A stretch of DNA of 64,000 bases from Mariniblastus fucicola (lineage in GTDB: Bacteria > Planctomycetota > Planctomycetia > Pirellulales > Pirellulaceae), in NCBI RefSeq assembly GCF_008087665.1, contig NZ_CP042912.1:620001-684000 (forward strand), read 5' to 3'. Each line of letters begins with the position of its first letter. Position 1 is the stretch's first letter. The position numbers and the translations under genes are program-made. Positions 36,400 through 44,545 of this stretch are shown here, one piece after another. Under the pieces are notes generated by a model. The model was not told the origin of the DNA and did no database searches. It saw only the letters and a program-made list of their open reading frames with translations.

Positions 36400-36924
36400 T
36401 CAATTCTGTACTGTCGCGATCGCATCCATGAAATGTTGCAGCGCAAAGCAAGCGGCCTCCGTTTGTCGCTGTTTTCTGTCACCGCCGCCAAGCCGAAATT
36501 CAGCGGCGTTGAAAACGAATGAACCATCGGCGCGTTTCGACAATACGACGAAGATTCGTCCATCGATCGCCGCCTCGACTCCCGGGCCAAGGTGCCCTGT
36601 GATGGCAACGGAGAAATCTGCTTCCGGCGTTTTCTCGAGTACGCTTTGAGCCATCTTTCTGGTTGTGAATTCCGATTCAGCAGTGTGTTCCGCCAAATCA
36701 GATTCGGCAACTGAAAGCCACTCTGTCTTTGTGGCTTCGCGATAGGTTACAGCTGACCCGCAAAAGCTTGCAGAAATCCCCGGCACAGTCGTCATCGCCG
36801 CAGCCATTTTGCCACCCGTGCAACTTTCGGCAAACACGATCTTCTGCCCGCGTTCTTTCAGCACGGTCGCAACGCGGACGGCAAGTTCCTCAAGTCGTGA
36901 ATTCAAATCCTGGCCGTCGAGCAT
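36400..36924 (-). CDS. CinA C-terminal domain protein (nicotinamide-nucleotide amidohydrolase, PncC-like)
   Basis: 174 residues consisting only of the CinA C-terminal domain. It would deamidate nicotinamide mononucleotide in pyridine nucleotide recycling. Characteristic sequence: QKIVFAESCTGGKMAAAMTT, GISASFCGSAVTYREATKTE, the TTRKMAQSVLEKTPEADFSV helix and AITGHLGPGVEAAIDGRIFV (usual motif SGIAGP is altered to TGHLGP). The N-terminal molybdopterin-binding-like domain of full CinA is absent. It lies 9 nt after the hypothetical gene 36934-37590 and is convergent with the lactonase gene. Confidence 0.9.
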   Translation of the reverse strand: MLDGQDLNSRLEELAVRVATVLKERGQKIVFAESCTGGKMAAAMTTVPGISASFCGSAVTYREATKTEWLSVAESDLAEHTAESEFTTRKMAQSVLEKTPEADFSVAITGHLGPGVEAAIDGRIFVVLSKRADGSFVFNAAEFRLGGGDRKQRQTEAACFALQHFMDAIATVQN

Positions 36925-36933
36925 GACCGATTC

Positions 36934-37590
36934 CTATTTGGCAACGTTAAAGAATTGGGCATGAGCTGACAGAAATGTCTCGATCAGGTCAGCAGGAGAA
37001 ATCTCGCCGCTGGAACTGACACGAATTCGCTCTGCGTCGACGTAAATCGCTTCTTTGCGGCCGCGAAACTCGATCCGGCACCACGACGCGTCTTTCTCGT
37101 AGTCCACTTTGACATCCGGATCATCACAATCTTCAACTTCATCGATGACGTCTTCAACATCGATTGGTTTTTCAAGCACCAGTTCAAGGATGTTGAACTG
37201 TTTGCCAAACGTTTTTTCAAACTCGGGACAGGTCACCACGTCGGCATCCGCGATTCGGGAGATCGCACGACGCCAGAGAACATTCGCAGGTTCGTCTTCG
37301 ATCGTCGAAACGGAAACTTCGTAAGTAAATCCTGGCGTCGCGACTTCGCCAAAATTGCCGATCGGTTCCGTCGCAGTAAGCTGCTTTCGTTTGAAACCGA
37401 AGCCTGACCGGAGGCTCGAGAACATGTTGTCGAGGTCTTCATTGAGATCCGCTTCCGCCAGATCGGCAAGGAACTTTTCCGAAACGGTGTCGCCCTTGGC
37501 GGGCACGCGGAAATGTTTGCGGTAGCCGCTGAGTGTTTTCAGGCTGATCTTGCGCTCGCTCAGCAGTCTGATTTCTGACTCGTTGATCAT
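36934..37590 (-). CDS. Hypothetical protein co-transcribed with cinA-like gene
   Basis: 218 residues, cytosolic, acidic. The N-terminus reads MINESEIRLLSERKISLKTL; the middle forms alternating strands and helices (EVATPGFTYEVSVSTIEDEP, VLWRRAISRIADADVVTCPE), and the last part includes ASWCRIEFRGRKEAIYVDAE. No known motif is recognised. The 9-nt gap to the CinA-like gene indicates one transcript. It is divergent from the chemosensory operon across a 288-bp region. Confidence 0.7.
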   Translation of the reverse strand: MINESEIRLLSERKISLKTLSGYRKHFRVPAKGDTVSEKFLADLAEADLNEDLDNMFSSLRSGFGFKRKQLTATEPIGNFGEVATPGFTYEVSVSTIEDEPANVLWRRAISRIADADVVTCPEFEKTFGKQFNILELVLEKPIDVEDVIDEVEDCDDPDVKVDYEKDASWCRIEFRGRKEAIYVDAERIRVSSSGEISPADLIETFLSAHAQFFNVAK

Positions 37591-37878
37591 GATTTATTTA
37601 TCGAGGGGGTTCGTTGCGGGGTATCCATTATGCGGAATCGTAACGCGACGCACAGTGGCGTGAGACCTTTCGGGATCCGCTAGGTTGCGAATGGCGGTCT
37701 GGCAAATCGAATTTTGAAAAAAGTGTTCAAAATGAATCTGATGCTCGACGGTTGCGACGGTGCCTGACCGCTGTTTTTTTCGGCAGCGGTGAGAAATGAG
37801 CGGCAAACTACAGGTGCCGACTTATCCTTTTTCGAGCTTTGTAGATTCCGCAGGGCGAGTTTCAAAAGGATACCCTCC

Positions 37879-38241
37879 ATGACAATGTCCACCATTTTGG
37901 TCGTAGATGACTGTCAGACAATCCGTCTGGCCGTCAAGCGAATACTTACCGAGGCCGGTTATTCCGTGATCGTCGCGCGTGACGGAGAAGAAGCGCTGAC
38001 GAAGTTGGCGGAAAACCCTGCTTTGATTGTATTGGACGTCAACATGCCAGGCCTGGACGGCTACGGATTCTGTGAGCGAATGTCGCGGGAAGATCCAGTC
38101 TACCAGGACATACCGATTGTGTTTCTCACAACTGAAAACTCAAGAGCACTCGAGATGCTGGGGCGTGAAATGGGTGCCTATCTTCAAAAGCCAGTCAATG
38201 ACAACGACCTGTTGAGCGTCGTTGAAACCCAGTTGTCCTAG
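37879..38241 (+). CDS. Single-domain CheY-like response regulator
   Basis: 120 residues; the ATG at 37879 has AGGA 8 nt upstream and gives a clean receiver domain, whereas the frame's extension to 37789 does not. The receiver residues are present: acidic pair in ILVVDDCQTIRLAV, phospho-acceptor D53 in IVLDVNMPGLDG, Thr in VFLTTENSRALE and Lys in YLQKPVNDNDL. There is no output domain, so it acts like CheY or PilG, passing phosphate from the CheA-like kinase. It is the first gene of the six-gene chemosensory operon. Confidence 0.93.
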   Translation: MTMSTILVVDDCQTIRLAVKRILTEAGYSVIVARDGEEALTKLAENPALIVLDVNMPGLDGYGFCERMSREDPVYQDIPIVFLTTENSRALEMLGREMGAYLQKPVNDNDLLSVVETQLS

Positions 38242-38270
38242 ACTCTCGGACAATACCAGGCGGTACCACC

Positions 38271-38780
38271 ATGAACAATTCAATCCTCGACGACAAAGGA
38301 CGCTGCTGTGTTTTTCGCAGCGGTGAAAACTGGTTCGGCATCAACGCGCTGGCCGTGCGAAGCATCGTGCCACGACCGGACATCGCGACTCTTCCGCACG
38401 CGGACGCGAGTTTGAAAGGCGTTTGCCACCTGCAGAACGAATTCCTGCCCGTCGTCAGCCTACGAGCGCTTTCGAGCATCCAGTACGACACCTCCGCCGA
38501 TGCCGAACAGCAACTTGCGATTTTGCTCAGCCCACAAGGCCCTTGGGGTTTGCTGATTGACGAAGCCGCGACCCTTGCCGAGCTGGAGATTTCGATCTCC
38601 ACGTATTCCGATCAGAGTGATCCGTGGTCGAGAGTCATCCATGGATCAGCATCGTGGAACAATCGCGTTTTACAAATCCTCGATCCGGTCGCGACTCAAC
38701 AGTATGCGTCGCGACTGCTGGAAATGTACTGGCAATCAAGCGACCAAAACCAGCCGCAACTTACCTGTAACTGGATGTAG
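38271..38780 (+). CDS. CheW-like adaptor protein
   Basis: 169 residues with a CheW fold: CCVFRSGENWFGINALAVRS, IVPRPDIATLPHADASLKGV, CHLQNEFLPVVSLRALSS and LLSPQGPWGLLIDEAATLAE. CheW-type proteins bridge the receptor tip and CheA. A C-terminal extension of about 25 residues goes beyond the usual domain. It is spaced 29 nt from the CheY-like gene and 5 nt from the receptor gene. Confidence 0.88.
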   Translation: MNNSILDDKGRCCVFRSGENWFGINALAVRSIVPRPDIATLPHADASLKGVCHLQNEFLPVVSLRALSSIQYDTSADAEQQLAILLSPQGPWGLLIDEAATLAELEISISTYSDQSDPWSRVIHGSASWNNRVLQILDPVATQQYASRLLEMYWQSSDQNQPQLTCNWM

Positions 38781-38785
38781 CAGAC

Positions 38786-40159
38786 ATGCGTTTAACTGTC
38801 ATACAAATTGTTAACACGATCGTTTCCGTCATCGCGGGAGTGCTTCTTGCGTCCGCGTTCAGTCAAACCTCGCTGGTCATGACCGCGGTTTTTGCAGCCA
38901 GCGGAGTGTTGGTGTTCTTTGGCTCGTCAGTCTTTTCGTGGATGACGGTCCAGACCAGCTTTGACTCGGTCGTCAGGCAGGCCAGAGATCCGCAGCGGGA
39001 TCATTTTGAAAAAACGATGATCCATGAGTTCAACGCGCTGGGCAGAAAGATGGGCGACTTGCGTCGTGAGAACGCGACGCGTGAACGTCAGCATGAAATT
39101 GAGATCGCAGAAGCCGTTTCTGTTGCTCGCGCTGAAATTCGCAAGGAATACGAAGCCGCACCTTCGATCGAAGCACAATTCAGAGCCATCCAAGGGTTTC
39201 TGGCCGGCATGGACGGGCACTCGTCGGTTGGTCCCGACGGCCAGCCGCTAACCTGCCTGCAACAGCTCAAACGCGTTTTCCGCCGATTTCAGTCTGACGT
39301 TGGTTCGGAGCTTGGCGTGATTCTGGGCTGTGGGCTCGAGATCTCTCGCACGACGGAGGAACTGGTTACCGGTTCTGAATCGCAGTCCGAAGCATTTGAG
39401 AAAACGAACACGCTTGCCGAGCAACTTGCCGATCGCGTTGGATCGATTTGTGGCCATGCGATTCGCACGCAAGAGGCTTGCAAGGCTACCCGGACGGCCG
39501 CCGAAATGGGGCTGAGTCAGGTCGCCACGCTGGCGGACGAAGTTCAGGAAGTCAAAAAACAATCTTCGCTTCGTGAACGGAAACTACAGGCTCTGGGCCA
39601 GCATGCCCGTGAGGTCGAGTCCATCTTGCAGACGATTGGAAACCTGTCATCGCGAACTGACTTGTTGGCGTTGAACGCTTCGATCGAGTCCGTCAGAGCG
39701 GGAGAACATGGCCGCGGTTTTGCATTGGTCGCGGAGGAAGTTCGTGCCCTCTCGGAACAGTCGGCTCAGGCTGTCTCCGATATTACGGCTCGGCTGGAAC
39801 TGATTCAACTGGAAACTGCTCAGTCGTTGACGATGACCACCGGAGAGCAAACTCAGCTTGGCCAGGTCTTCGACCGCGTGACTCGATCCCTTGAGGTGTT
39901 GGAAAACATCTGCAAGGCATCAACCGCATCGAACAGCGGACTCAATGAGATCACGTTGAACTCCGATGAGCAAATGAAGCTGACTCAGGATATTGTCGAA
40001 ACGTTGCAGCGAACTGCTGAAACGGCACGCATCAATCGCAGTCGGGCTCAGGGAGCGAATTGGAAAGCGAAATCGTTCGGAGATCTTAGCGCGAAAATTG
40101 AATCGACGTTTACTCGCTTTGGTGGCGAACCAGTATCCAACGCTCACAGTGTGCAGTAA
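38786..40159 (+). CDS. Methyl-accepting chemotaxis-type receptor lacking a periplasmic sensor domain
   Basis: 457 residues. Two adjacent spans at about residues 8-28 and 31-52 (IVNTIVSVIAGVLLASAFSQ; VMTAVFAASGVLVFFGSSVF) are separated by only a few residues, so there is no external ligand domain. A coiled cytosolic region of about 100 residues leads to the signalling domain with the hairpin tip SRTDLLALNASIESVRAGEH and GRGFALVAEEVRALSEQSAQ. The input must be internal, membrane-based or through a partner. Its adjacency to cheW- and cheA-like genes (5 and 2 nt gaps) shows it is the dedicated receptor. Confidence 0.92.
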   Translation: MRLTVIQIVNTIVSVIAGVLLASAFSQTSLVMTAVFAASGVLVFFGSSVFSWMTVQTSFDSVVRQARDPQRDHFEKTMIHEFNALGRKMGDLRRENATRERQHEIEIAEAVSVARAEIRKEYEAAPSIEAQFRAIQGFLAGMDGHSSVGPDGQPLTCLQQLKRVFRRFQSDVGSELGVILGCGLEISRTTEELVTGSESQSEAFEKTNTLAEQLADRVGSICGHAIRTQEACKATRTAAEMGLSQVATLADEVQEVKKQSSLRERKLQALGQHAREVESILQTIGNLSSRTDLLALNASIESVRAGEHGRGFALVAEEVRALSEQSAQAVSDITARLELIQLETAQSLTMTTGEQTQLGQVFDRVTRSLEVLENICKASTASNSGLNEITLNSDEQMKLTQDIVETLQRTAETARINRSRAQGANWKAKSFGDLSAKIESTFTRFGGEPVSNAHSVQ

Positions 40160-40161
40160 GG

Positions 40162-43035
40162 ATGAAATCGATGAACAACGTCGCTGAACAACTTGAAAAC
40201 GCCTGGGCGCCGATCCGGGAATCGATGACGACTGCAATCGTTCGCGATGAAAATGCGCTGGAAAAACTTGCGTTGGAACTGACGGAATTTGCCCACGTCA
40301 GCAGGACTGTCGGCAAAGAAGAACTGTCGAGAGGTGCGGATCAACTGGCACGTCTGGCAGACGTTTCCGCGGTGTGGCTGAACCGCTATCCGGACGACAC
40401 TGAAATCGTTGACGAGATGATGGACTTTGTCGAAAGTCATCTTGGCGAACTTGAAAATGGCATCGCAACTCAGGAAACAAACCCAAAAATTGATCATATG
40501 ATCGAGCTTGCGAACGAAGCCTGGTCAGACTACTTCATCATGACCGAAGGTTCTTGGGGCACAGGTTTGTCGCTGGAAAGTGAGCCTGCTCCAACGTTTT
40601 CCGTCGAATCGCCTTACGAAACTGAACTGCCATCGGCACTGACTGCGGATGAAGGCGACGAAATTCAAACTTCGGCTCTGTTGGAAAATGAGATCGGGAT
40701 GCTGTTGGGCGCCATGACGGGTGCTTCAAAACAGCCAGTCAGTCCGGAACCAAATCCAAACCCGATTGTGGAAACAGTTTCCGAGTCCGAACCAACAGCT
40801 GTGGAAAACGAGCCGGTTGCACCTGTCGAATCAGATTCTGAACCGGCACAAGAGACAGATGTCGACGAAGCAGCAAGAGAAGAGCTTCGCGCCGACCGTG
40901 AGATGCTTGACGCCTATCTGGATGACTCGCTTCGATGCGTCGCCGCGATGGAAGCTGCCGCGCTGAGCCTGGATGCGTCGCCGAGCGACAAGGAATCGAT
41001 TCGCGCTTTCTGCCGCGAACTTCATACGCTCAAAGGAGCGTCCGCGACGGTTGGACTGGCGGGACTTGCGTCTCATCTACACAACCTCGAGAACTCACTC
41101 GAAGAGATTTTCTCCGGAAACGCCCACGTGAACCCGGAAACTCTGTTCGAAGCGATCGACTTTGTCCGCAAAGAAATGGACTTGCTAAACCCGGAGTCCG
41201 AGCCTGTTTCCGCGAAGCTTGCCGCGACCCAGCAGCAAACTCAAATCCATCGAACACCTGACCCACAGCCTGCTCAGTTCGCTACCGTACCCAACGCAAG
41301 TATGGTCTCGCCGGTATCCGCGTCGAATTCCGAAACGCCTTCGCCAACCAGCTTTGCTTCCAACGACAACTCGTCGATTCGCATTCGCGCCGCGCAGTTG
41401 GATCGACTGATGGACATGCTCGCCGAGTTGGTTGTCCTCCGCAATCGACGTGAAAACAACGCTTCGGAATTCGACCTTTTGTACAGCGAATTGTCACGTT
41501 GTTCGACACGTTTAAGCATTGTCGAAGAACAGGCTGAGCACCACTCGAACAATTCGGTCGTGGGCGAGGTTTCCAAAGACATCGAAGCCGTTGGCCGCGG
41601 ATTTCGAGCCCTGCAAAAACCTGTTGCCAATGACAACGCAGCCATCACGCGTTTCATTCGTGACTTCCGCCAGGAACTGATGCACCTCAGACGCGTCCCG
41701 GTTTCGGGGCTGTTCGGTCGTTTGCAACGAGCTGCTCGCGATGCCGCGAAAAAGGAAAAAAAGCAGGTCCGCGTGAAAGTTGCTGGAGAGAACACGGGGC
41801 TGGAGCAGGAAGTCCAGGAACGGCTTTACGAATCCTTGTTGCACGTCGTACGTAACAGCGTTTCACATGGAATTCAGTCGCCTTACGATCGTGCTGCTGC
41901 CGGAAAAGACGAAGCCGGAACGATTACGTTGGAAGCTTCCGCAAGCGCCCAACTGCTGGTAATCGAAGTTCGCGACGATGGAAACGGCGTCAACTACGAA
42001 GCCATTCGCCAACGCGGAATCGAGAAAGGGCTGATCGCTGCCAATCATCAGACAACCAACGCTGAGCTTGCCAATTTGATCTTTCATCCCGGATTTTCAA
42101 CGAAGCAAACCGCCAGTGAAATTTCTGGTCGCGGCGTCGGTATGGATGTTGTCGCGACGACCCTTGAACAGATGCGAGGTCGAATCGAAGTCGAATCTGT
42201 GACAGGAAAAGGCACCACGATTCGGTTGCTGATTCCGCGCCGAACCGGAATTGAGCATGTGATGGTGTTCCGCTCTCACGAACAGCTCTACGCATTGCCG
42301 ATGCAGTCTGTCGTTGCGGCGAAAAAGTCCCGCGACGGATTTGATTCGCTTGCCAAACTGGCATTTTCAAACAAGCGTGACCGGCAATCCAACAACGTGT
42401 TGGTCGTCAAGTGCTCCGGTTTGTCGGGAGACTCCAAGGAATCACGAATCGCGATCTCAGTCGACGAATTGCTGGGTCCGGAAGAAGTCGTCGTTCGCGG
42501 ACTGCCGCCGATGCTTCGCAATCACCCACTTTTTTGCGGCATCACGCTGTCCGGTTCTGGCGAGAAAGTCCTGTTGCTCGAAACTGAAAGCGTGGCGGAC
42601 TATTGCATCGCCGAGTCCGACGTCGATGCACGCACTGACGCCACCGATGACAGCCGGCTCAAAGCACTGGTGGTCGACGATTCGATCACGGCACGAAAAC
42701 ACATTTCAAAACTTCTCAAGTCCAACGGTTTCGCTGTAGTCGAAGCCGGCGATGGGCTGGACGCAATCGAAACACTTCACCGTTCCAATTTCGAACTTGT
42801 GGTGACCGACCTCGACATGCCGCGACTGGGCGGACTGGAGTTGTTGGCCGACATTCGAAACGGCAGCTACTGCAGTGCTCCTGTCATCGTGGTTAGCAGC
42901 CGCGACGACGCTGGCTTTCGTCAGCAGGCACTGGAGTACGGAGCTCGTGGATTTATCAACAAGCCTGTTTCGAAACAGCAGTTTCAACAACAGCTTGAAA
43001 AACTTGGACTCACTTTGGCAACTTGTCAGGAATAG
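40162..43035 (+). CDS. Hybrid CheA-type histidine kinase with C-terminal receiver
   Basis: 957 residues. Domains in order: an N-terminal helical region (about 1-110), a Pro/Glu-rich linker, an Hpt domain with phospho-His288 in ELHTLKGASATVGL, a second linker, the dimerisation helices (RAAQLDRLMDMLAELVVLRN), the ATPase (HVVRNSVSHGIQSPYDRAAA with N565; DDGNGVNYEAIRQ; SGRGVGMDVVATTLEQMRGR), a CheW-like domain (HVMVFRSHEQLYALPMQSVV) and a receiver with D883 in VTDLDMPRLGG. This layout is like ChpA/PilL of pilus-type chemosensory systems and FrzE. The kinase autophosphorylates the Hpt and passes phosphate to the receivers. Confidence 0.95.
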   Translation: MKSMNNVAEQLENAWAPIRESMTTAIVRDENALEKLALELTEFAHVSRTVGKEELSRGADQLARLADVSAVWLNRYPDDTEIVDEMMDFVESHLGELENGIATQETNPKIDHMIELANEAWSDYFIMTEGSWGTGLSLESEPAPTFSVESPYETELPSALTADEGDEIQTSALLENEIGMLLGAMTGASKQPVSPEPNPNPIVETVSESEPTAVENEPVAPVESDSEPAQETDVDEAAREELRADREMLDAYLDDSLRCVAAMEAAALSLDASPSDKESIRAFCRELHTLKGASATVGLAGLASHLHNLENSLEEIFSGNAHVNPETLFEAIDFVRKEMDLLNPESEPVSAKLAATQQQTQIHRTPDPQPAQFATVPNASMVSPVSASNSETPSPTSFASNDNSSIRIRAAQLDRLMDMLAELVVLRNRRENNASEFDLLYSELSRCSTRLSIVEEQAEHHSNNSVVGEVSKDIEAVGRGFRALQKPVANDNAAITRFIRDFRQELMHLRRVPVSGLFGRLQRAARDAAKKEKKQVRVKVAGENTGLEQEVQERLYESLLHVVRNSVSHGIQSPYDRAAAGKDEAGTITLEASASAQLLVIEVRDDGNGVNYEAIRQRGIEKGLIAANHQTTNAELANLIFHPGFSTKQTASEISGRGVGMDVVATTLEQMRGRIEVESVTGKGTTIRLLIPRRTGIEHVMVFRSHEQLYALPMQSVVAAKKSRDGFDSLAKLAFSNKRDRQSNNVLVVKCSGLSGDSKESRIAISVDELLGPEEVVVRGLPPMLRNHPLFCGITLSGSGEKVLLLETESVADYCIAESDVDARTDATDDSRLKALVVDDSITARKHISKLLKSNGFAVVEAGDGLDAIETLHRSNFELVVTDLDMPRLGGLELLADIRNGSYCSAPVIVVSSRDDAGFRQQALEYGARGFINKPVSKQQFQQQLEKLGLTLATCQE

Positions 43036-43037
43036 AT

Positions 43038-44543
43038 ATGTCAGAAAAAACAGTACTGGTTATCGACGACAGCACGACCATCCGTCGGCTGTGCGACAAA
43101 GAACTCAGCGCGCACGGCTATCGCGTGCTGGTCGCACCGACCGCTGAAGAAGGCGTCGAAACGGCAATCTTGGATCGTCCTGATCTGATTATTCTCGATC
43201 ACCAATTGCCTGGGAAGACCGGCTACGAAGTCGCTTGCGAGCTTCTCTCGAATCCGGAAACCGCAACGATTCCCGTCGTCGCGAGTTCGACGCTGAGAAA
43301 GAAAGCCTATGTCGAGTACGTCGATTGCGACAACGTTGTCGACATGCTTCCCAAACCGTACACGCCCGAAGCACTGATCGCGACGATCGAAAACGCCATC
43401 GATACCGGCGTCATGGTGGTGCAGTCGCAGTCCGACGGCAGTTCCGTTCCGGAAGTCATCGATGAGCTGGGTGAAAGCGATTTGACGGGCACGTTTGGCT
43501 GTTTCGGGTTGCGTGAAATCATTGACTTGCTCAACAACGGCAGCAAGTGCGGAATGCTGACAGTTGAAAACGAAAGTTGCCGCGTATGCGTCTACGTCGA
43601 CCGCGGCCGAATCCAGGCGGTTACCGCGTCAGGGCTCGATCCCGATTTTGTGTCCAGCAAAATGCCAGAGTCGCTTGCCGAATTGGCTCCTGTTATCAAG
43701 TTCACGATTGCCGGAAGGCGCGGAAGTGAGATCGACGGACTGCTCGGATTACTGGACAGCAAAGTACTGGATCCGAGACTGCTGAAAAAACTGCTGCGAC
43801 TTCAAGCCGCGATTCTGCTGCGAATTTGCTTTACCACGCAAGTCAACCAGTTTCGGTTTGACCGCGAAGTGAGTCCACCACATCTGTTCAAGAAACTGCC
43901 GCTCGACTCAAGTTTGCTTTCGCTGCTGGTTGAGAGTGCACTGATTTGTGAATCTGGCCAGTTGCCAGAATGTGCGGCTAGCGAGGGCTATGCTCGAAAA
44001 GCAATTCGCGGCCAGAACCTTGATCGTGCCGGCCTTTCGGGTCGCCACATGAAGCTGATGAATCTGGTTTCTGAACCAGTCAGCGTTGCTCAAATCGCGA
44101 AAGGGCTTGGGTGGTCCGAAGAAGAAGCGATACGCGTTGCTCATGGGTTCGAAATGGCAGAGCTGATAGAGAAAGTCTCGCTGGATGTGAAAACCAAAGT
44201 CTTTGGCGTGATTGCCGATGGAGAGCAGGCGTTAAAAGTGCGTTCTTTCTATCAACAGTCGCCTGAACATGTGGCCGGAAAGCTGGTCCGTGATTCGGCC
44301 GGTTTGAAGTTGTTGCTTCGCCGAACGCGGCCCGATGTTTTGCTTGTTGAAGTCGGTGACGAGTCGCAAGCTTTACTCGAAGAATTTGCAGAACTATTGA
44401 GTCAGGTCCGCGTTGTCGGGATTCACACGGGTGAAGGCGATGCGACCCACGAAAAAATTGCTTCGATGCTGAGCGGTGACTGCACCGTTGAAAGCATCCG
44501 CGAAGCTGTCCTTGAAGGATCCACATCGACGGTGGAGGTCTAA
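43038..44543 (+). CDS. Response regulator with DUF4388 (PATAN) output domain
   Basis: 501 residues from the ATG at 43038, which has AGGA 6 nt upstream and lies just after the cheA stop. Receiver residues are LVIDDSTTIRRL, phospho-acceptor D54 in IILDHQLPGKTG, Ser/Thr in VVASSTLRKKAY and Lys in LPKPYTPE. The next part is DUF4388-like: LTGTFGCFGLREIIDLLNNG, KCGMLTVENESCRVCVYVDR and GRIQAVTASGLD. A helical segment and a winged-helix-like part follow (HMKLMNLVSEPVSVAQIAKG). DUF4388 domains take part in protein contacts, often in two-component outputs without DNA binding. Its job is probably to pass the chemosensory signal on to a non-flagellar process. Confidence 0.88.
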   Translation: MSEKTVLVIDDSTTIRRLCDKELSAHGYRVLVAPTAEEGVETAILDRPDLIILDHQLPGKTGYEVACELLSNPETATIPVVASSTLRKKAYVEYVDCDNVVDMLPKPYTPEALIATIENAIDTGVMVVQSQSDGSSVPEVIDELGESDLTGTFGCFGLREIIDLLNNGSKCGMLTVENESCRVCVYVDRGRIQAVTASGLDPDFVSSKMPESLAELAPVIKFTIAGRRGSEIDGLLGLLDSKVLDPRLLKKLLRLQAAILLRICFTTQVNQFRFDREVSPPHLFKKLPLDSSLLSLLVESALICESGQLPECAASEGYARKAIRGQNLDRAGLSGRHMKLMNLVSEPVSVAQIAKGLGWSEEEAIRVAHGFEMAELIEKVSLDVKTKVFGVIADGEQALKVRSFYQQSPEHVAGKLVRDSAGLKLLLRRTRPDVLLVEVGDESQALLEEFAELLSQVRVVGIHTGEGDATHEKIASMLSGDCTVESIREAVLEGSTSTVEV

Positions 44544-44545
44544 TC

